This document shows positions 37,736 to 46,145 of a DNA stretch of 64,000 nt, in pieces. Every line of letters begins with the position of its first letter. The first letter of the stretch is position 1. The notes below the pieces were generated by a model. That model made no database searches. It was not told where the DNA came from and saw only the letters and a program-made list of their open reading frames with translations. The stretch lies in the NCBI GenBank assembly GCA_039025235.1, contig JBCCOS010000005.1, positions 200,675 through 264,674 of the forward strand, in the 5' to 3' direction. The stretch comes from MED-G105 sp039025235. Its GTDB lineage: Bacteria; Pseudomonadota; Alphaproteobacteria; Caulobacterales; Parvularculaceae. The translations under genes and the position numbers were made by a program.

Positions 37736-37839
37736 TAAAGCGCCTCCGTTGAAATTAGAAACAGAACGGCGCTTTAAGTTGTAAATTTTACGCATTTCCT
37801 CAACGCCAATCGCACACACTTGGCTTGGAAATGCTTTTA
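37736..37839. repeat. Two-hairpin dispersed repeat, copy 1
   Basis: This ~104-bp element has hairpin A (AAAGCGCC...GGCGCTTT) followed by hairpin B (GCATTTCC...GGAAATGC, with an inner GCCAA/TTGGC stem). It matches the copy at 43008-43112 closely along its entire length. It lies between the ends of two convergent genes. Confidence 0.9.
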
Positions 37840-37849
37840 TTTAGGGAGC

Positions 37850-39853
37850 CTAAATATCAAGGGCATCCTGAACAAATTCTGCGTTTTCAGTGATGAATTG
37901 AAACCGCGCTTCCGGCTTTTTACCCATAAGCCGGTCAACGAGTGCCATAGCGTCCTCGGCTTTGTCCTCGGCAATGATGACCCGAGCAAGAGCGCGTTTC
38001 GACGGATCCATTGTTGTCTCTTTGAGCTGCGAAGGGTTCATTTCACCAAGTCCTTTGAAGCGAGAGACTTCCACTTTCTGATTGGACCTAAAGTCGGATT
38101 GTAATTTTTCATCGCGGGCAACTTCGTCCATAGCATAGACCGTCTTTCCACCTGCGGATAAACGAAATAGAGGTGGCTGCGCCATATAAAGGCGTCCTGC
38201 TGTGATTAATTCCGGCATTTCGCGTTGGAAGAATGTGATCAATAACGCCGCAATATGCGCACCGTCCACATCAGCGTCGGTCATGATAATGACTTTTTCA
38301 TAGCGCAAGTCATCGAGATTGAAACGGCCGCCAAGGCCAACCCCCAACGCTTGCGCAATATTCTGAATTTCTTCATTCGCCATGATTTTGTCACGGCTTG
38401 CCGATGCGACGTTCAAGACTTTACCCTTCATGGGGTATATTGCCTGGGTCTTTCGATTTCTAGCCTGTTTTGCAGATCCGCCAGCGGAGTCTCCTTCAAC
38501 GAGAAAAATCTCCGTACCGGTACGGTCTTTTTGTGAGCAGTCTGCCAACTTTCCGGGTAGCCTAAGTTTGCGTGTGGCAGCTTGGCGAGAGACTTCTTTC
38601 TCACGCCGCCGGCGTTGACGCTCCTCGGCCTTTTCGATGACCCAGTCTAACAGCCCATCAGCTTGTTTCGGATTGGATGCGAGCCAATGGTCAAAGGCTG
38701 GACGAATAGTGTTTTCTGTAATTTTTTGTGCTTCGGACGTCGCCAGTTTGTCTTTTGTCTGACCTTGAAACTCAGGATTTCGAACAAAAACTGATAATAG
38801 CGCGCCAGCCGTGCCCATGACATCTTCGGCTGTAATGACGGTTGCTTTCTTATTTCCAGCAAGTTCGCCATACGCCCTTAGACCCTTTGACAGAGCTGAC
38901 CGGAGACCTGATTCGTGTGTCCCCCCTTCAGGCGTTGGAATAGTATTGCAATAGGAATTGATAAAACCGTCGGACTCATTCCCTTTAGCGCCAAATCCAG
39001 CTGCGCCCCAGACGACCGCCCATTCCACATTTCCATGACCTTGTGTTTCTTTGCGCTCAACCCGGCCAGAGAACATATCTTCCGCGACACGCGTTTTGTC
39101 ACCAGCAAGACTTGCTAAATAGTCTGATAGGCCCTTGGCAAAATGGAGAACAGCCTCACTTGGCGTGTCGTCTTTAATGATGTCAGGCGCACATTTCCAT
39201 CGGATCTCGACGCCGCCGAATAGATATGCCTTCGACCGGGCCATGCGGAACAACCGACTCGGTTTGAACGTCAGTTTTTTGCCAAAAATTTCTGGGTCCG
39301 GATGAAACATGACACTGGTGCCACGCTTATTTGGCGCCGGTCCGACCGTTTCTAACTTGGTCCGAGGTTTTCCTTTTGCATAACCTTGGCGATACATTTT
39401 TTTATTGCGGCATACTTCGACAATCAGGTCGTCGGCAAGCGCATTAACAACAGAGACCCCTACGCCGTGTAAACCGCCAGATGTCTGATAGGCTTTGCCG
39501 TCGAACTTGCCGCCGGCATGAAGCGTGGTCATTATGACTTCTAAGGCTGATTTTTTCTTAAACTTTGGGTGTGGGTCCACCGGAATACCGCGACCATTAT
39601 CAGCCACAGTTAGATAGCCGTCCTCATGAAGTTCGATTTCTATTCGTGTCGCGTGACCCGCAACCGCCTCATCCATTGAGTTGTCGAGAACTTCAGCGAA
39701 GAGATGGTGCAGCGCTTTTTCATCGGTGCCCCCGATATACATGCCAGGGCGTTTGCGGACGGGTTCAAGTCCTTCAAGAACCTCAATGTCTTTCGCTGTG
39801 TAATCATTCATAAAAAGATCATCAGACTTTTTTGCTGTAGCTCGGGACGGCAT
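37850..39853 (-). CDS. parE: DNA topoisomerase IV subunit B
   Basis: ParE supplies the ATPase for decatenation of replicated chromosomes with ParC. The GHKL ATPase motifs are EVLDNSMDEAVAG, VADNGRGIPVD and SGGLHGVGVSVVNAL, and the TOPRIM region shows LVEGDSAGGSAKQARNR and IIMTDADVDGAHI. The 667-residue length and the start MPSRATAKKSDDLFMNDYTA fit ParE rather than GyrB. It is a single gene, convergent with the autotransporter. Confidence 0.94.
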   Translation of the reverse strand: MPSRATAKKSDDLFMNDYTAKDIEVLEGLEPVRKRPGMYIGGTDEKALHHLFAEVLDNSMDEAVAGHATRIEIELHEDGYLTVADNGRGIPVDPHPKFKKKSALEVIMTTLHAGGKFDGKAYQTSGGLHGVGVSVVNALADDLIVEVCRNKKMYRQGYAKGKPRTKLETVGPAPNKRGTSVMFHPDPEIFGKKLTFKPSRLFRMARSKAYLFGGVEIRWKCAPDIIKDDTPSEAVLHFAKGLSDYLASLAGDKTRVAEDMFSGRVERKETQGHGNVEWAVVWGAAGFGAKGNESDGFINSYCNTIPTPEGGTHESGLRSALSKGLRAYGELAGNKKATVITAEDVMGTAGALLSVFVRNPEFQGQTKDKLATSEAQKITENTIRPAFDHWLASNPKQADGLLDWVIEKAEERQRRRREKEVSRQAATRKLRLPGKLADCSQKDRTGTEIFLVEGDSAGGSAKQARNRKTQAIYPMKGKVLNVASASRDKIMANEEIQNIAQALGVGLGGRFNLDDLRYEKVIIMTDADVDGAHIAALLITFFQREMPELITAGRLYMAQPPLFRLSAGGKTVYAMDEVARDEKLQSDFRSNQKVEVSRFKGLGEMNPSQLKETTMDPSKRALARVIIAEDKAEDAMALVDRLMGKKPEARFQFITENAEFVQDALDI

Positions 39854-40133
39854 TGGCGATCTTTCCGACTGAAGTTAATGAATAAAGAGTGCAACAGGCC
39901 CATGGATCTACACAGTTTTTGGCATACGCGTAAAGAAGCCAATTCTTATCCGAGCGTCTTTGGTGCATAAGGTCAGGCTGATTTCGTTGTTATTAAAGGC
40001 TTTGTGGCCTGTATAGTGTTGCATTGCCATAGTGTTGCATCGCCAGTGAAATGCCCGGTTGGTTTTCAATTTCATGATCAGAGACTAAGGTCATTTTGAC
40101 GGTGAAAATTGAAAGACTAAAGTGTTCTGAATT

Positions 40134-41438
40134 ATGGCCAAGGCAGGTTCTGATCTAACAGCACCGTTGATACTTCCTTGCGGCGCCCGAATAAAAAATC
40201 GTCTCGCCAAGGCCGCCATGACCGAAGGGCTTGCCGATTCCAATAATTCCGCCACATCACGTCACGCTCAATTGTATGAGCGTTGGGGCGATGGTGGTCC
40301 AGGGCTTTTGATTACCGGTAATGTGATGGTTGACAAAAGATACCTTGAGCGACCGGGCAATATTGCGATTGATGGAGAACAGTCAAAACAACAAATTTTG
40401 GCGCTTGAGGCGATTGCAAGTGCTGCTGTGGATTCTGGTGCAGCGATTTGGATGCAATTATCGCACGCGGGCCGTCAAACCCCCACCATGGTCGCTCCTG
40501 AACCGGTTGGACCTTCGGCTGTCTCTCTCAAATTGCCAGGAGGACAATTCGGTAAACCTAGAGCTCTTTTAGATTGTGAAATCGAGGATGTTATTCAGCG
40601 GTTTGCCTACGCCGCTGGGGTCGCAAAGTCGGCTGGGTTTACCGGTGTCCAGGTGCATGCGGCCCATGGCTACCTAATTTCTGGGTTTCTCAATCCATTA
40701 GCCAATCAACGAACCGACAAATGGGGTGGCAGTCTCGAAAACCGCGCTCGCTTACTTATGCGTTGTATTGAGGTTATTCGTGCAAAGACAGGTTCTGGTT
40801 TTCCGATAGCGGTCAAGCTCAATTCGTCGGATTTTCAAAAAGGTGGTTTTTCCTTCGACGATTGTCTTGTTGTGGTCGAAATGCTCAACCAGGTGGGTGT
40901 TGATCTCATTGAGATTTCAGGCGGTAATTACGAGCAGCCCCGAATGCTTGGCTTTGACGGCGTTGAACCCCTATTCGAGGATGCTGTTCCTGCGTCAACC
41001 GCGGCGCGTGAAGCGTATTTTCTTTCCTATGCTGAGCAAGTGGCCAAAGTTGCAGTGCCGCCCCTTATGGTGACGGGTGGTTTCCGATCGAGAAAGGCAA
41101 TGGACGAGGCCCTTATTTCCGGTGCGGCGGACGTCATTGGAATCGGACGGCCATTATGCGTCAATCCAACATTGCCAAACTTGTTATTAGCGGGGGAAAT
41201 TAAGCTCCTGCCAAAGTATGAGGAAGCACTAAGGCTCGGTCCAGGTGTTTTCGGTCCCCGCTCGCCAATCGCACTTCTTAAAATGATTAATTCGTTTGCT
41301 GTTATGGCATTTTACTACGAGAATATTTTCCGCCTCGCAGATGGGCTCGACGGAAAAGAGGAAATGGCTCTCTTGCCCGCTTTTTTCCGTTATCAGAGCC
41401 ATGAGCGAAAGGCGGCGGCAGCGCTGAGAGCGCGGTAG
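40134..41438 (+). CDS. NADH:flavin oxidoreductase, Old Yellow Enzyme family
   Basis: A 434-residue flavin-binding TIM-barrel enzyme. It has KNRLAKAAMTEGLA near the N-terminus and MQLSHAGRQ. The active-site region VQVHAAHGYLISGFLNPLAN is followed by RTDKWGGSLENRARL, and VTGGFRSRKAMDEAL by IGIGRPL. Such enzymes reduce activated C=C bonds using NAD(P)H. A C-terminal ~70-residue extension has a hydrophobic stretch near residues 383-395. The natural substrate is unknown. Confidence 0.9.
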   Translation: MAKAGSDLTAPLILPCGARIKNRLAKAAMTEGLADSNNSATSRHAQLYERWGDGGPGLLITGNVMVDKRYLERPGNIAIDGEQSKQQILALEAIASAAVDSGAAIWMQLSHAGRQTPTMVAPEPVGPSAVSLKLPGGQFGKPRALLDCEIEDVIQRFAYAAGVAKSAGFTGVQVHAAHGYLISGFLNPLANQRTDKWGGSLENRARLLMRCIEVIRAKTGSGFPIAVKLNSSDFQKGGFSFDDCLVVVEMLNQVGVDLIEISGGNYEQPRMLGFDGVEPLFEDAVPASTAAREAYFLSYAEQVAKVAVPPLMVTGGFRSRKAMDEALISGAADVIGIGRPLCVNPTLPNLLLAGEIKLLPKYEEALRLGPGVFGPRSPIALLKMINSFAVMAFYYENIFRLADGLDGKEEMALLPAFFRYQSHERKAAAALRAR

Positions 41439-41514
41439 GTCCTGCGGAAAAGGACAATGTTGGAGACGTTCTTTTTGCTTATCAATTCTATCACAAAGAA
41501 AGCAGACTATCATC

Positions 41515-42213
41515 GTGCGTGATTTTGATGCTGATAAATTTGAAATGTCCTCGACAACTGAGGCGGGTAACACGAATATTCAGGATACTGGAGTCAAACA
41601 ACTTCGGTTGAATGGCGAAAGTTCATCAAAGCCGAAGCCATTTCGGGGACCTTTTTCCGAATTATGGCGATGGATCTGCTATTTATTCATGAAAATTGCC
41701 GGTTGGCGGTTTGTAGGCGATTGGCCCGCCGACGTGCCAAAGGCCGTTCTTGTTGCTGCTCCGCATACATCAAATTGGGACGGCATTTATATGTTAGCGT
41801 CCGCCGGTTATTACCGCACGCCTTTGCAATGGATGGGCAAAAAGGAACTTACTGAGGGGCCGTTTGGTGGTTTTGTGAAATGGCTTGGTTGTGTACCGAT
41901 CGACCGATCTGGCAATAATGATATGGTTTCCCAAATGGCCGATGCTTTTAGGGCATCTGATGAAATGATCCTTGCAGTGCCGCCGGAAGGAACGCGCGCA
42001 AAGACCAGAAAATGGAAATCTGGGTTCTACTATATCGCCGCTACAGCAGACGTTCCATTGATTCTAACGGTACTGGATTTTGGCTCAAAAACTGTCCGTG
42101 TTGCGGGTACATTCAAGCCTATGGGTGATTTCGATCAAGATCTACCAAAAATAAAAGAGGTCTATAACGGGGCACGTGGCAAATTCGATGAAAAATATAC
42201 GAAACCCGGATAA
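41515..42213 (+). CDS. Acyltransferase of the PlsC (1-acylglycerol-3-phosphate acyltransferase) family
   Basis: The 232-residue protein has the H-X4-D acyltransferase motif in APHTSNWDGIYM (about residue 84), a glycine-rich GGFVKWLGCVPIDRS and the PPEGTRAKTRKWKSGFYYIA motif. It has one hydrophobic N-terminal segment (WRWICYLFMKIAGWRFVG). The start may be the GTG at 41515 or an ATG at 41545. It follows the Old Yellow Enzyme gene by ~75 bp. Substrates could be lysophosphatidic acid or ornithine lipid precursors. Confidence 0.85.
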   Translation: MRDFDADKFEMSSTTEAGNTNIQDTGVKQLRLNGESSSKPKPFRGPFSELWRWICYLFMKIAGWRFVGDWPADVPKAVLVAAPHTSNWDGIYMLASAGYYRTPLQWMGKKELTEGPFGGFVKWLGCVPIDRSGNNDMVSQMADAFRASDEMILAVPPEGTRAKTRKWKSGFYYIAATADVPLILTVLDFGSKTVRVAGTFKPMGDFDQDLPKIKEVYNGARGKFDEKYTKPG

Positions 42214-42292
42214 GCTCGTTGTTGATCAGCAAAGCAATAACTGGTGCCGATAGGTGCTCTGGTTGAGATCTTTTTTGTATCTAAGATCTGAC

Positions 42293-42958
42293 TTATCTCT
42301 GTGGGGGAAATAGGAAGATGCCTTCGCCGATATTTATGTGCTGATCGGGTATGCGTGAGTTGCCATTCAGAATTTTTGCGGGCGCATCAGCTTCAGGGGA
42401 CCGGGCACCAAAGGCCACCGTCGTGGTCGGCGCACTTTCCAGTGTTTCTTTAAATTTGCGGACAGTACTCTGGAAAACAACGATGTTTACGGCAAGTGAC
42501 CCGCGCGTTATGCCGAAATCACCAATGAGATAGCGTTGAACAAATACGGACGATCCATCCGTCATGGCGGCGACGGGCGGCGTTGTGAGATTAAAACGAT
42601 TGTTCAACTCTAGTTGCGACGCATTTTCGAAATATGTGCGCATGATGAGGCCAGAACAGTTTGTCCGTTTTTCGTCGCAAACGCGCGGCCAAAATACCGT
42701 GGTTGTTCCATCAACGCCGATATCGGCAATTAACACGGCATATCCATTCTGATTTCTCTTTTTATAGCGTAAACCAAGCTCATTTAAGAAATCCGACATC
42801 GTGCTGATGTCAAAGCTTGAGATGAGAGCCTTTGGTTCGACAATTTCCCCCTCCTGACCTGATTGGGCGAACAATGGTGAGGGTCGTCCAATGGCGATGA
42901 GCATGACGGCGCAAAGCGCCAGAATACGTCGTACTTTTATTGTTTCTGCTTTGACCAT
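42293..42958 (-). CDS. Exported YbjN-domain-like protein
   Basis: The protein starts MVKAETIKVRRILALC and has a signal peptide that ends around FAQSGQ, then a single ~130-residue domain similar in pattern to YbjN proteins (SFDISTMSDFLNELGLRYKK, a DxDG-like IGVDGTTTVFWPRVCDE, and an NCSGLIMRTYFENA segment). A C-terminal tail follows. A longer frame to 43027 would run into the repeat at 43008-43112, so this shorter start is preferred. Function unknown. Confidence 0.7.
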   Translation of the reverse strand: MVKAETIKVRRILALCAVMLIAIGRPSPLFAQSGQEGEIVEPKALISSFDISTMSDFLNELGLRYKKRNQNGYAVLIADIGVDGTTTVFWPRVCDEKRTNCSGLIMRTYFENASQLELNNRFNLTTPPVAAMTDGSSVFVQRYLIGDFGITRGSLAVNIVVFQSTVRKFKETLESAPTTTVAFGARSPEADAPAKILNGNSRIPDQHINIGEGIFLFPPQR

Positions 42959-43007
42959 TTTTTTACCCCCCGGAACCGCCGCTGTTTTATCAAAAAAATA
43001 TTGGGTC

Positions 43008-43112
43008 TTAACGCGCCTCCGTTTCAATTGGAATTAGAACGGCGCTTTAAGGTTTTGATTTTACGCATTTCCTTAACGCCAACCGCACACACTTGGCTTG
43101 GAAATGCTTTAG
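43008..43112. repeat. Two-hairpin dispersed repeat, copy 2
   Basis: This is the near-identical partner of 37736-37839, with the same two hairpins and the same ending CTTGGCTTGGAAATGCTTT. Hairpin A is slightly less paired (CGCGCC in place of AAGCGCC at the left arm). It sits upstream of the YbjN-like gene and downstream of glnA. Confidence 0.9.
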
Positions 43113-43137
43113 TATGTCACAAAAGCGGCACCGAAAC

Positions 43138-43170
43138 AAAAAAGGCCAGGTGAAATATCACCTGGCCTTT
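43138..43170 (-). terminator. Intrinsic terminator of glnA
   Basis: A 13-bp perfect stem, AAAGGCCAGGTGA (43141-43153) / TCACCTGGCCTTT (43158-43170), has a 4-nt loop. Read on the minus strand it is followed by a run of T residues, as in a classic Rho-independent terminator, 34 bp after the glnA stop. Confidence 0.92.
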
Positions 43171-43203
43171 AAAATGATCTGCGCATTGCATGCAGAAATT
43201 CTT

Positions 43204-44610
43204 TTATGAAGAATAATACATCGCAAATTCAACCGGATGCGGTGTTGTTTCGAAACGAGACACTTCTTCTTGCTTCAGATCGATGTAAGCGTCGATCTGG
43301 TCATCGTTGAAGGCGTTCCCTTTTTTCAAAAATGCTCGATCTTTATCCAGGGCGTCGAGCGCCTCGCGCAGGGATGCGCATACCGTTGGAACATCTTTCA
43401 GCTCCTCTGGTGGCAGGTCGTAAAGATCCTTGTCCATCGGATCGCCTGGATGGATCTTGTTTTCAATCCCGTCAAGTCCAGCCATCAGAAGCGCACTGAA
43501 GGTAAGGTAGGCGTTTCCTGCCGCATCAGGGAAGCGCGTTTCGATGCGTTTTGCATTGGGTGATGGCGTCCACGGTATCCGGATCGACGCAGAACGGTTC
43601 CGCGCGGAATAGGCAAGAAGAACAGGTGCTTCAAAACCAGGGACCAGTCGCTTGTAGGAGTTTGTTGTTGCATTGGCAAAGGCGTTAATGGCACGGGCGT
43701 GTTTGATGATGCCGCCGATGTAATAGAGGCATGTCTCTGATAAATCAGCGTATCGATCGCCGGCAAACGCCGGTTTGCCGTCTTGCCAAATTGATTGGTG
43801 TACGTGCATACCTGAGCCGTTATCTTCGTTGACAGGCTTGGGCATGAATGTCGCGGATTTGCCGTAAGCAAAGGCAACTTGATGGGCGACGTATTTGTAA
43901 AGCTGCATCCGATCAGCCATGCGGGTGAGGGTAGCGAATTTCATTCCCAATTCATGCTGCGAAGGAGCAACTTCGTGGTGGTGCTTTTCAGGCTGTAGAC
44001 CCAGTTCCGACATTACGGTTAGCATTTCTGTCCGCAAATCCTGACCGGAATCGACCGGTGGAACAGGGAAGTAACCCCCTTTTGGACCCGGACGGTGTCC
44101 GAGGTTTCCGTCATCGTATGCAGTACCAGAATTGTAAGGGCCTTCTGAGGAATCGATAACGAAGCCGGTATTGTTTTGCTCTACCGAAAAACGCACGTCG
44201 TCAAAAACGAAGAATTCTGCTTCCGGTCCAAAGTATGCGGTATCGCCCGTACCTGATGCAGAAAGATAGGCCTCAACGGCCTTTGCTGTTGATCGTGGGT
44301 CTCGCGCATAAGGTTGCCCCGTTGACGGCTCAAGAACATCGCAGAACAGGCCAAGTGTCGGCTGGGCGAAGAAGGGGTCTATAAAGGCCGTCTCAGTATC
44401 GGGCTTCAACGTCATGTCGGACTCGTTGATTGCCTTCCATCCATTGATGGATGAGCCATCGAACATTTGCCCTTCCTCGAAAAACTCTTCGTCGATCATG
44501 GAATGATCAAATGTGACATGGTGCAGCTTGCCGCGCGGATCTGTGAACCGCAGATCGACATAGCGAATGTCCTTGTCTTTAATCGTTTTCATAACGTCAT
44601 TTGCGGACAT
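43204..44610 (-). CDS. glnA: Glutamine synthetase type I
   Basis: GlnA makes glutamine from glutamate, ammonia and ATP as a dodecamer. The 468-residue protein has the beta-grasp motif FDGSSINGWKAINESDM, the ATP-binding KPVNEDNGSGMHVHQS and the catalytic YSARNRSASIRIP. The adenylylation site is Tyr397, in KDLYDLPPEE, so control by GlnE is expected. It lies downstream of glnB on the same strand and ends in a strong terminator. Confidence 0.98.
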   Translation of the reverse strand: MSANDVMKTIKDKDIRYVDLRFTDPRGKLHHVTFDHSMIDEEFFEEGQMFDGSSINGWKAINESDMTLKPDTETAFIDPFFAQPTLGLFCDVLEPSTGQPYARDPRSTAKAVEAYLSASGTGDTAYFGPEAEFFVFDDVRFSVEQNNTGFVIDSSEGPYNSGTAYDDGNLGHRPGPKGGYFPVPPVDSGQDLRTEMLTVMSELGLQPEKHHHEVAPSQHELGMKFATLTRMADRMQLYKYVAHQVAFAYGKSATFMPKPVNEDNGSGMHVHQSIWQDGKPAFAGDRYADLSETCLYYIGGIIKHARAINAFANATTNSYKRLVPGFEAPVLLAYSARNRSASIRIPWTPSPNAKRIETRFPDAAGNAYLTFSALLMAGLDGIENKIHPGDPMDKDLYDLPPEELKDVPTVCASLREALDALDKDRAFLKKGNAFNDDQIDAYIDLKQEEVSRFETTPHPVEFAMYYSS

Positions 44611-44955
44611 AAAGCGCGGTTCTCCTCATATGGTTGCGTATCATAATCCCACTACCCAGCGTTTTCCTTGCGGATTTAGCGCACAACGGTCAGCGCTTAA
44701 GAGCGGTAATCTCTGCTTTTGCTGTAGCTAGGGGTGTTCCGCCTAGCCGTTCCAGTTCGACAAACCGGATGGTTGCCATCAAACGCCCAAACCGCGTGCA
44801 CCAGAATTCATGCACTATGTTGGATGTTGGACCTGCGGAACATGCCGTGTGGCATCCTCAAAAATCAAGTGTTTTTCTGCATTGCAATGCACTAGGGTTT
44901 ATTTCATTGGTGTGATTTGATCTTGAAATAAAAATGTTAGAGTTTCTGAGAGCTG
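44611..44955. other. glnB-glnA intergenic region
   Basis: A 345-bp region between two minus-strand genes. No convincing gene was found. No sigma-54 promoter consensus was recognised, and the promoter of glnA is unresolved. Confidence 0.4.
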
Positions 44956-45294
44956 TTATATCGCTGTCGTGCCGGTTTCGCCTGTTCTGATACGGATCGC
45001 GTTATCGACAGGTAGCACAAAAATTTTACCATCACCAATTCGCCCTGACTGGGCTGCTTTAGCGATGGCGTTTACCGCTTCGTCGACCATTGCGTCATCG
45101 ACAAAGAGTTCTATTTTCACCTTAGGCAGGAAATCGACAACATATTCCGCACCACGATATAGTTCCGTATGACCTTTCTGCCGACCAAATCCCCTTGCAT
45201 CCAGTACCGTCATGCCTTGAAGCCCGATGTCATGCAGGGCATCTTTTACGTCATCAAGCTTAAAGGGTTTAACAATCGCCTCAATTTTCTTCAT
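44956..45294 (-). CDS. glnB: Nitrogen regulatory protein PII
   Basis: GlnB is a trimeric sensor of 2-oxoglutarate, ATP/ADP and glutamine status. The T-loop GHTELYRGAEY has the uridylylation site at Tyr51, which confirms the start ATG at 45294. MKKIEAIVKPFKLDDVK and the C-terminal GDGKIFVLPVDNAIRIRTGETG complete the fold. GGTGAG precedes the ATG. It is 112 residues and lies upstream of glnA. Confidence 0.97.
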   Translation of the reverse strand: MKKIEAIVKPFKLDDVKDALHDIGLQGMTVLDARGFGRQKGHTELYRGAEYVVDFLPKVKIELFVDDAMVDEAVNAIAKAAQSGRIGDGKIFVLPVDNAIRIRTGETGTTAI

Positions 45295-45490
45295 GGATCT
45301 CACCTATGCGTAGAGGGGGCGTGACACGTAATATACTCTAGCTGCGCCCAATAGGGGACCTGCCCTAGATGCGGCGACGCTGAATAACGAGGGGCTACTG
45401 CAGCGACATCCATCGAAAAAATCCAACGGATGGACGTTCTCAAAGCTCTATTGAAATTATGCGAAACTTGGTGGCGATACAATTGCTATT

Positions 45491-45652
45491 ATGAAAGCTT
45501 CACGCGCATTATTGACGCCAAAACAGATCGCATACACCGAGCAAAACGCGTTGGGTGCGGGCAACCCGATGGCAGCGCTGATGGAACGGGCAGGTACGGC
45601 GCTCGCCCATGTCGGATCACTGAAGCCGCTTCGTTTTAAATGGAATTACTAA
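45491..45652 (+). pseudogene. Truncated NAD(P)H-hydrate epimerase N-terminus
   Basis: A 53-codon frame begins MKASRALLTPKQIAYTEQNALG and continues GAGNPMAALMERAGTALAHVG, which matches the first helices of NnrE / the N-domain of the bifunctional NAD(P)HX repair enzyme. Past about residue 40 it diverges and stops at 45652. The glnB neighbourhood commonly carries this gene in relatives. A remnant left by an internal deletion is the simplest reading. It has too little sequence left to be functional. Confidence 0.65.
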
Positions 45653-45911
45653 AAGGCTTTAGTTTTCTAATTTTATGGCGTTACTGACGCATGGGCCACG
45701 AGCCACTAATGTTGCCACTTGAGCTAGAAATACTTTTGAATGGCGCAAATTTATCATGCCTGCGGATAATGGATGCCAAAATATCTTGGCTTGCTCTGCA
45801 TTTGCACTCGACAGAACGACCGGCTTTGCTATAGACGCGCGAGTTGTAGATTTTCGCGCTTTTCAAAAAGTTTCGGAATTTACGCAGAAATAAAATCTAA
45901 TTGCCGAATAA

Positions 45912-45996
45912 GCGGATGTGGCGGAACTGGTAGACGCGCTGGATTTAGGTTCCAGTGGGGCAACCCGTGAAGGTTCGATTCCTTTCATCCGCACCA
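45912..45996 (+). tRNA. tRNA-Leu (anticodon TAG)
   Basis: An 85-nt class II tRNA with GCGGATG acceptor, a D-arm, an anticodon stem CTGGA-TTTAGGT-TCCAG giving TAG, a long variable arm (TGGGGCAACCCGTG), the T-arm GGTTCGATTCC and encoded CCA. It precedes the trigger factor gene by about 150 bp. Confidence 0.95.
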
Positions 45997-46040
45997 TATT
46001 TAGGTGCCAATAGGCGTTTAAGATACTGCGTTTGACGGGA

Positions 46041-46085
46041 GACCTTTCGAAGGTCCAGGTCGGCTTAGTCTGGAACGCTAAGTCG
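46041..46085 (+). promoter_or_regulatory. Stem-loops in the trigger-factor leader
   Basis: Two stem-loops lie between tRNA-Leu and tig. GACCTT-TCG-AAGGTC is at 46041-46055. CGGCTTAG (46061-46068) pairs with CTAAGTCG (46078-46085), with one G-U pair. They may structure the tig leader or the end of the tRNA transcript. Confidence 0.4.
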
Positions 46086-46145
46086 TGACGCGGCCCTTCG
46101 AGGTAAGAGACCCGCGGCAACGGTCGCGAATAGGAAAAGAGAGCT

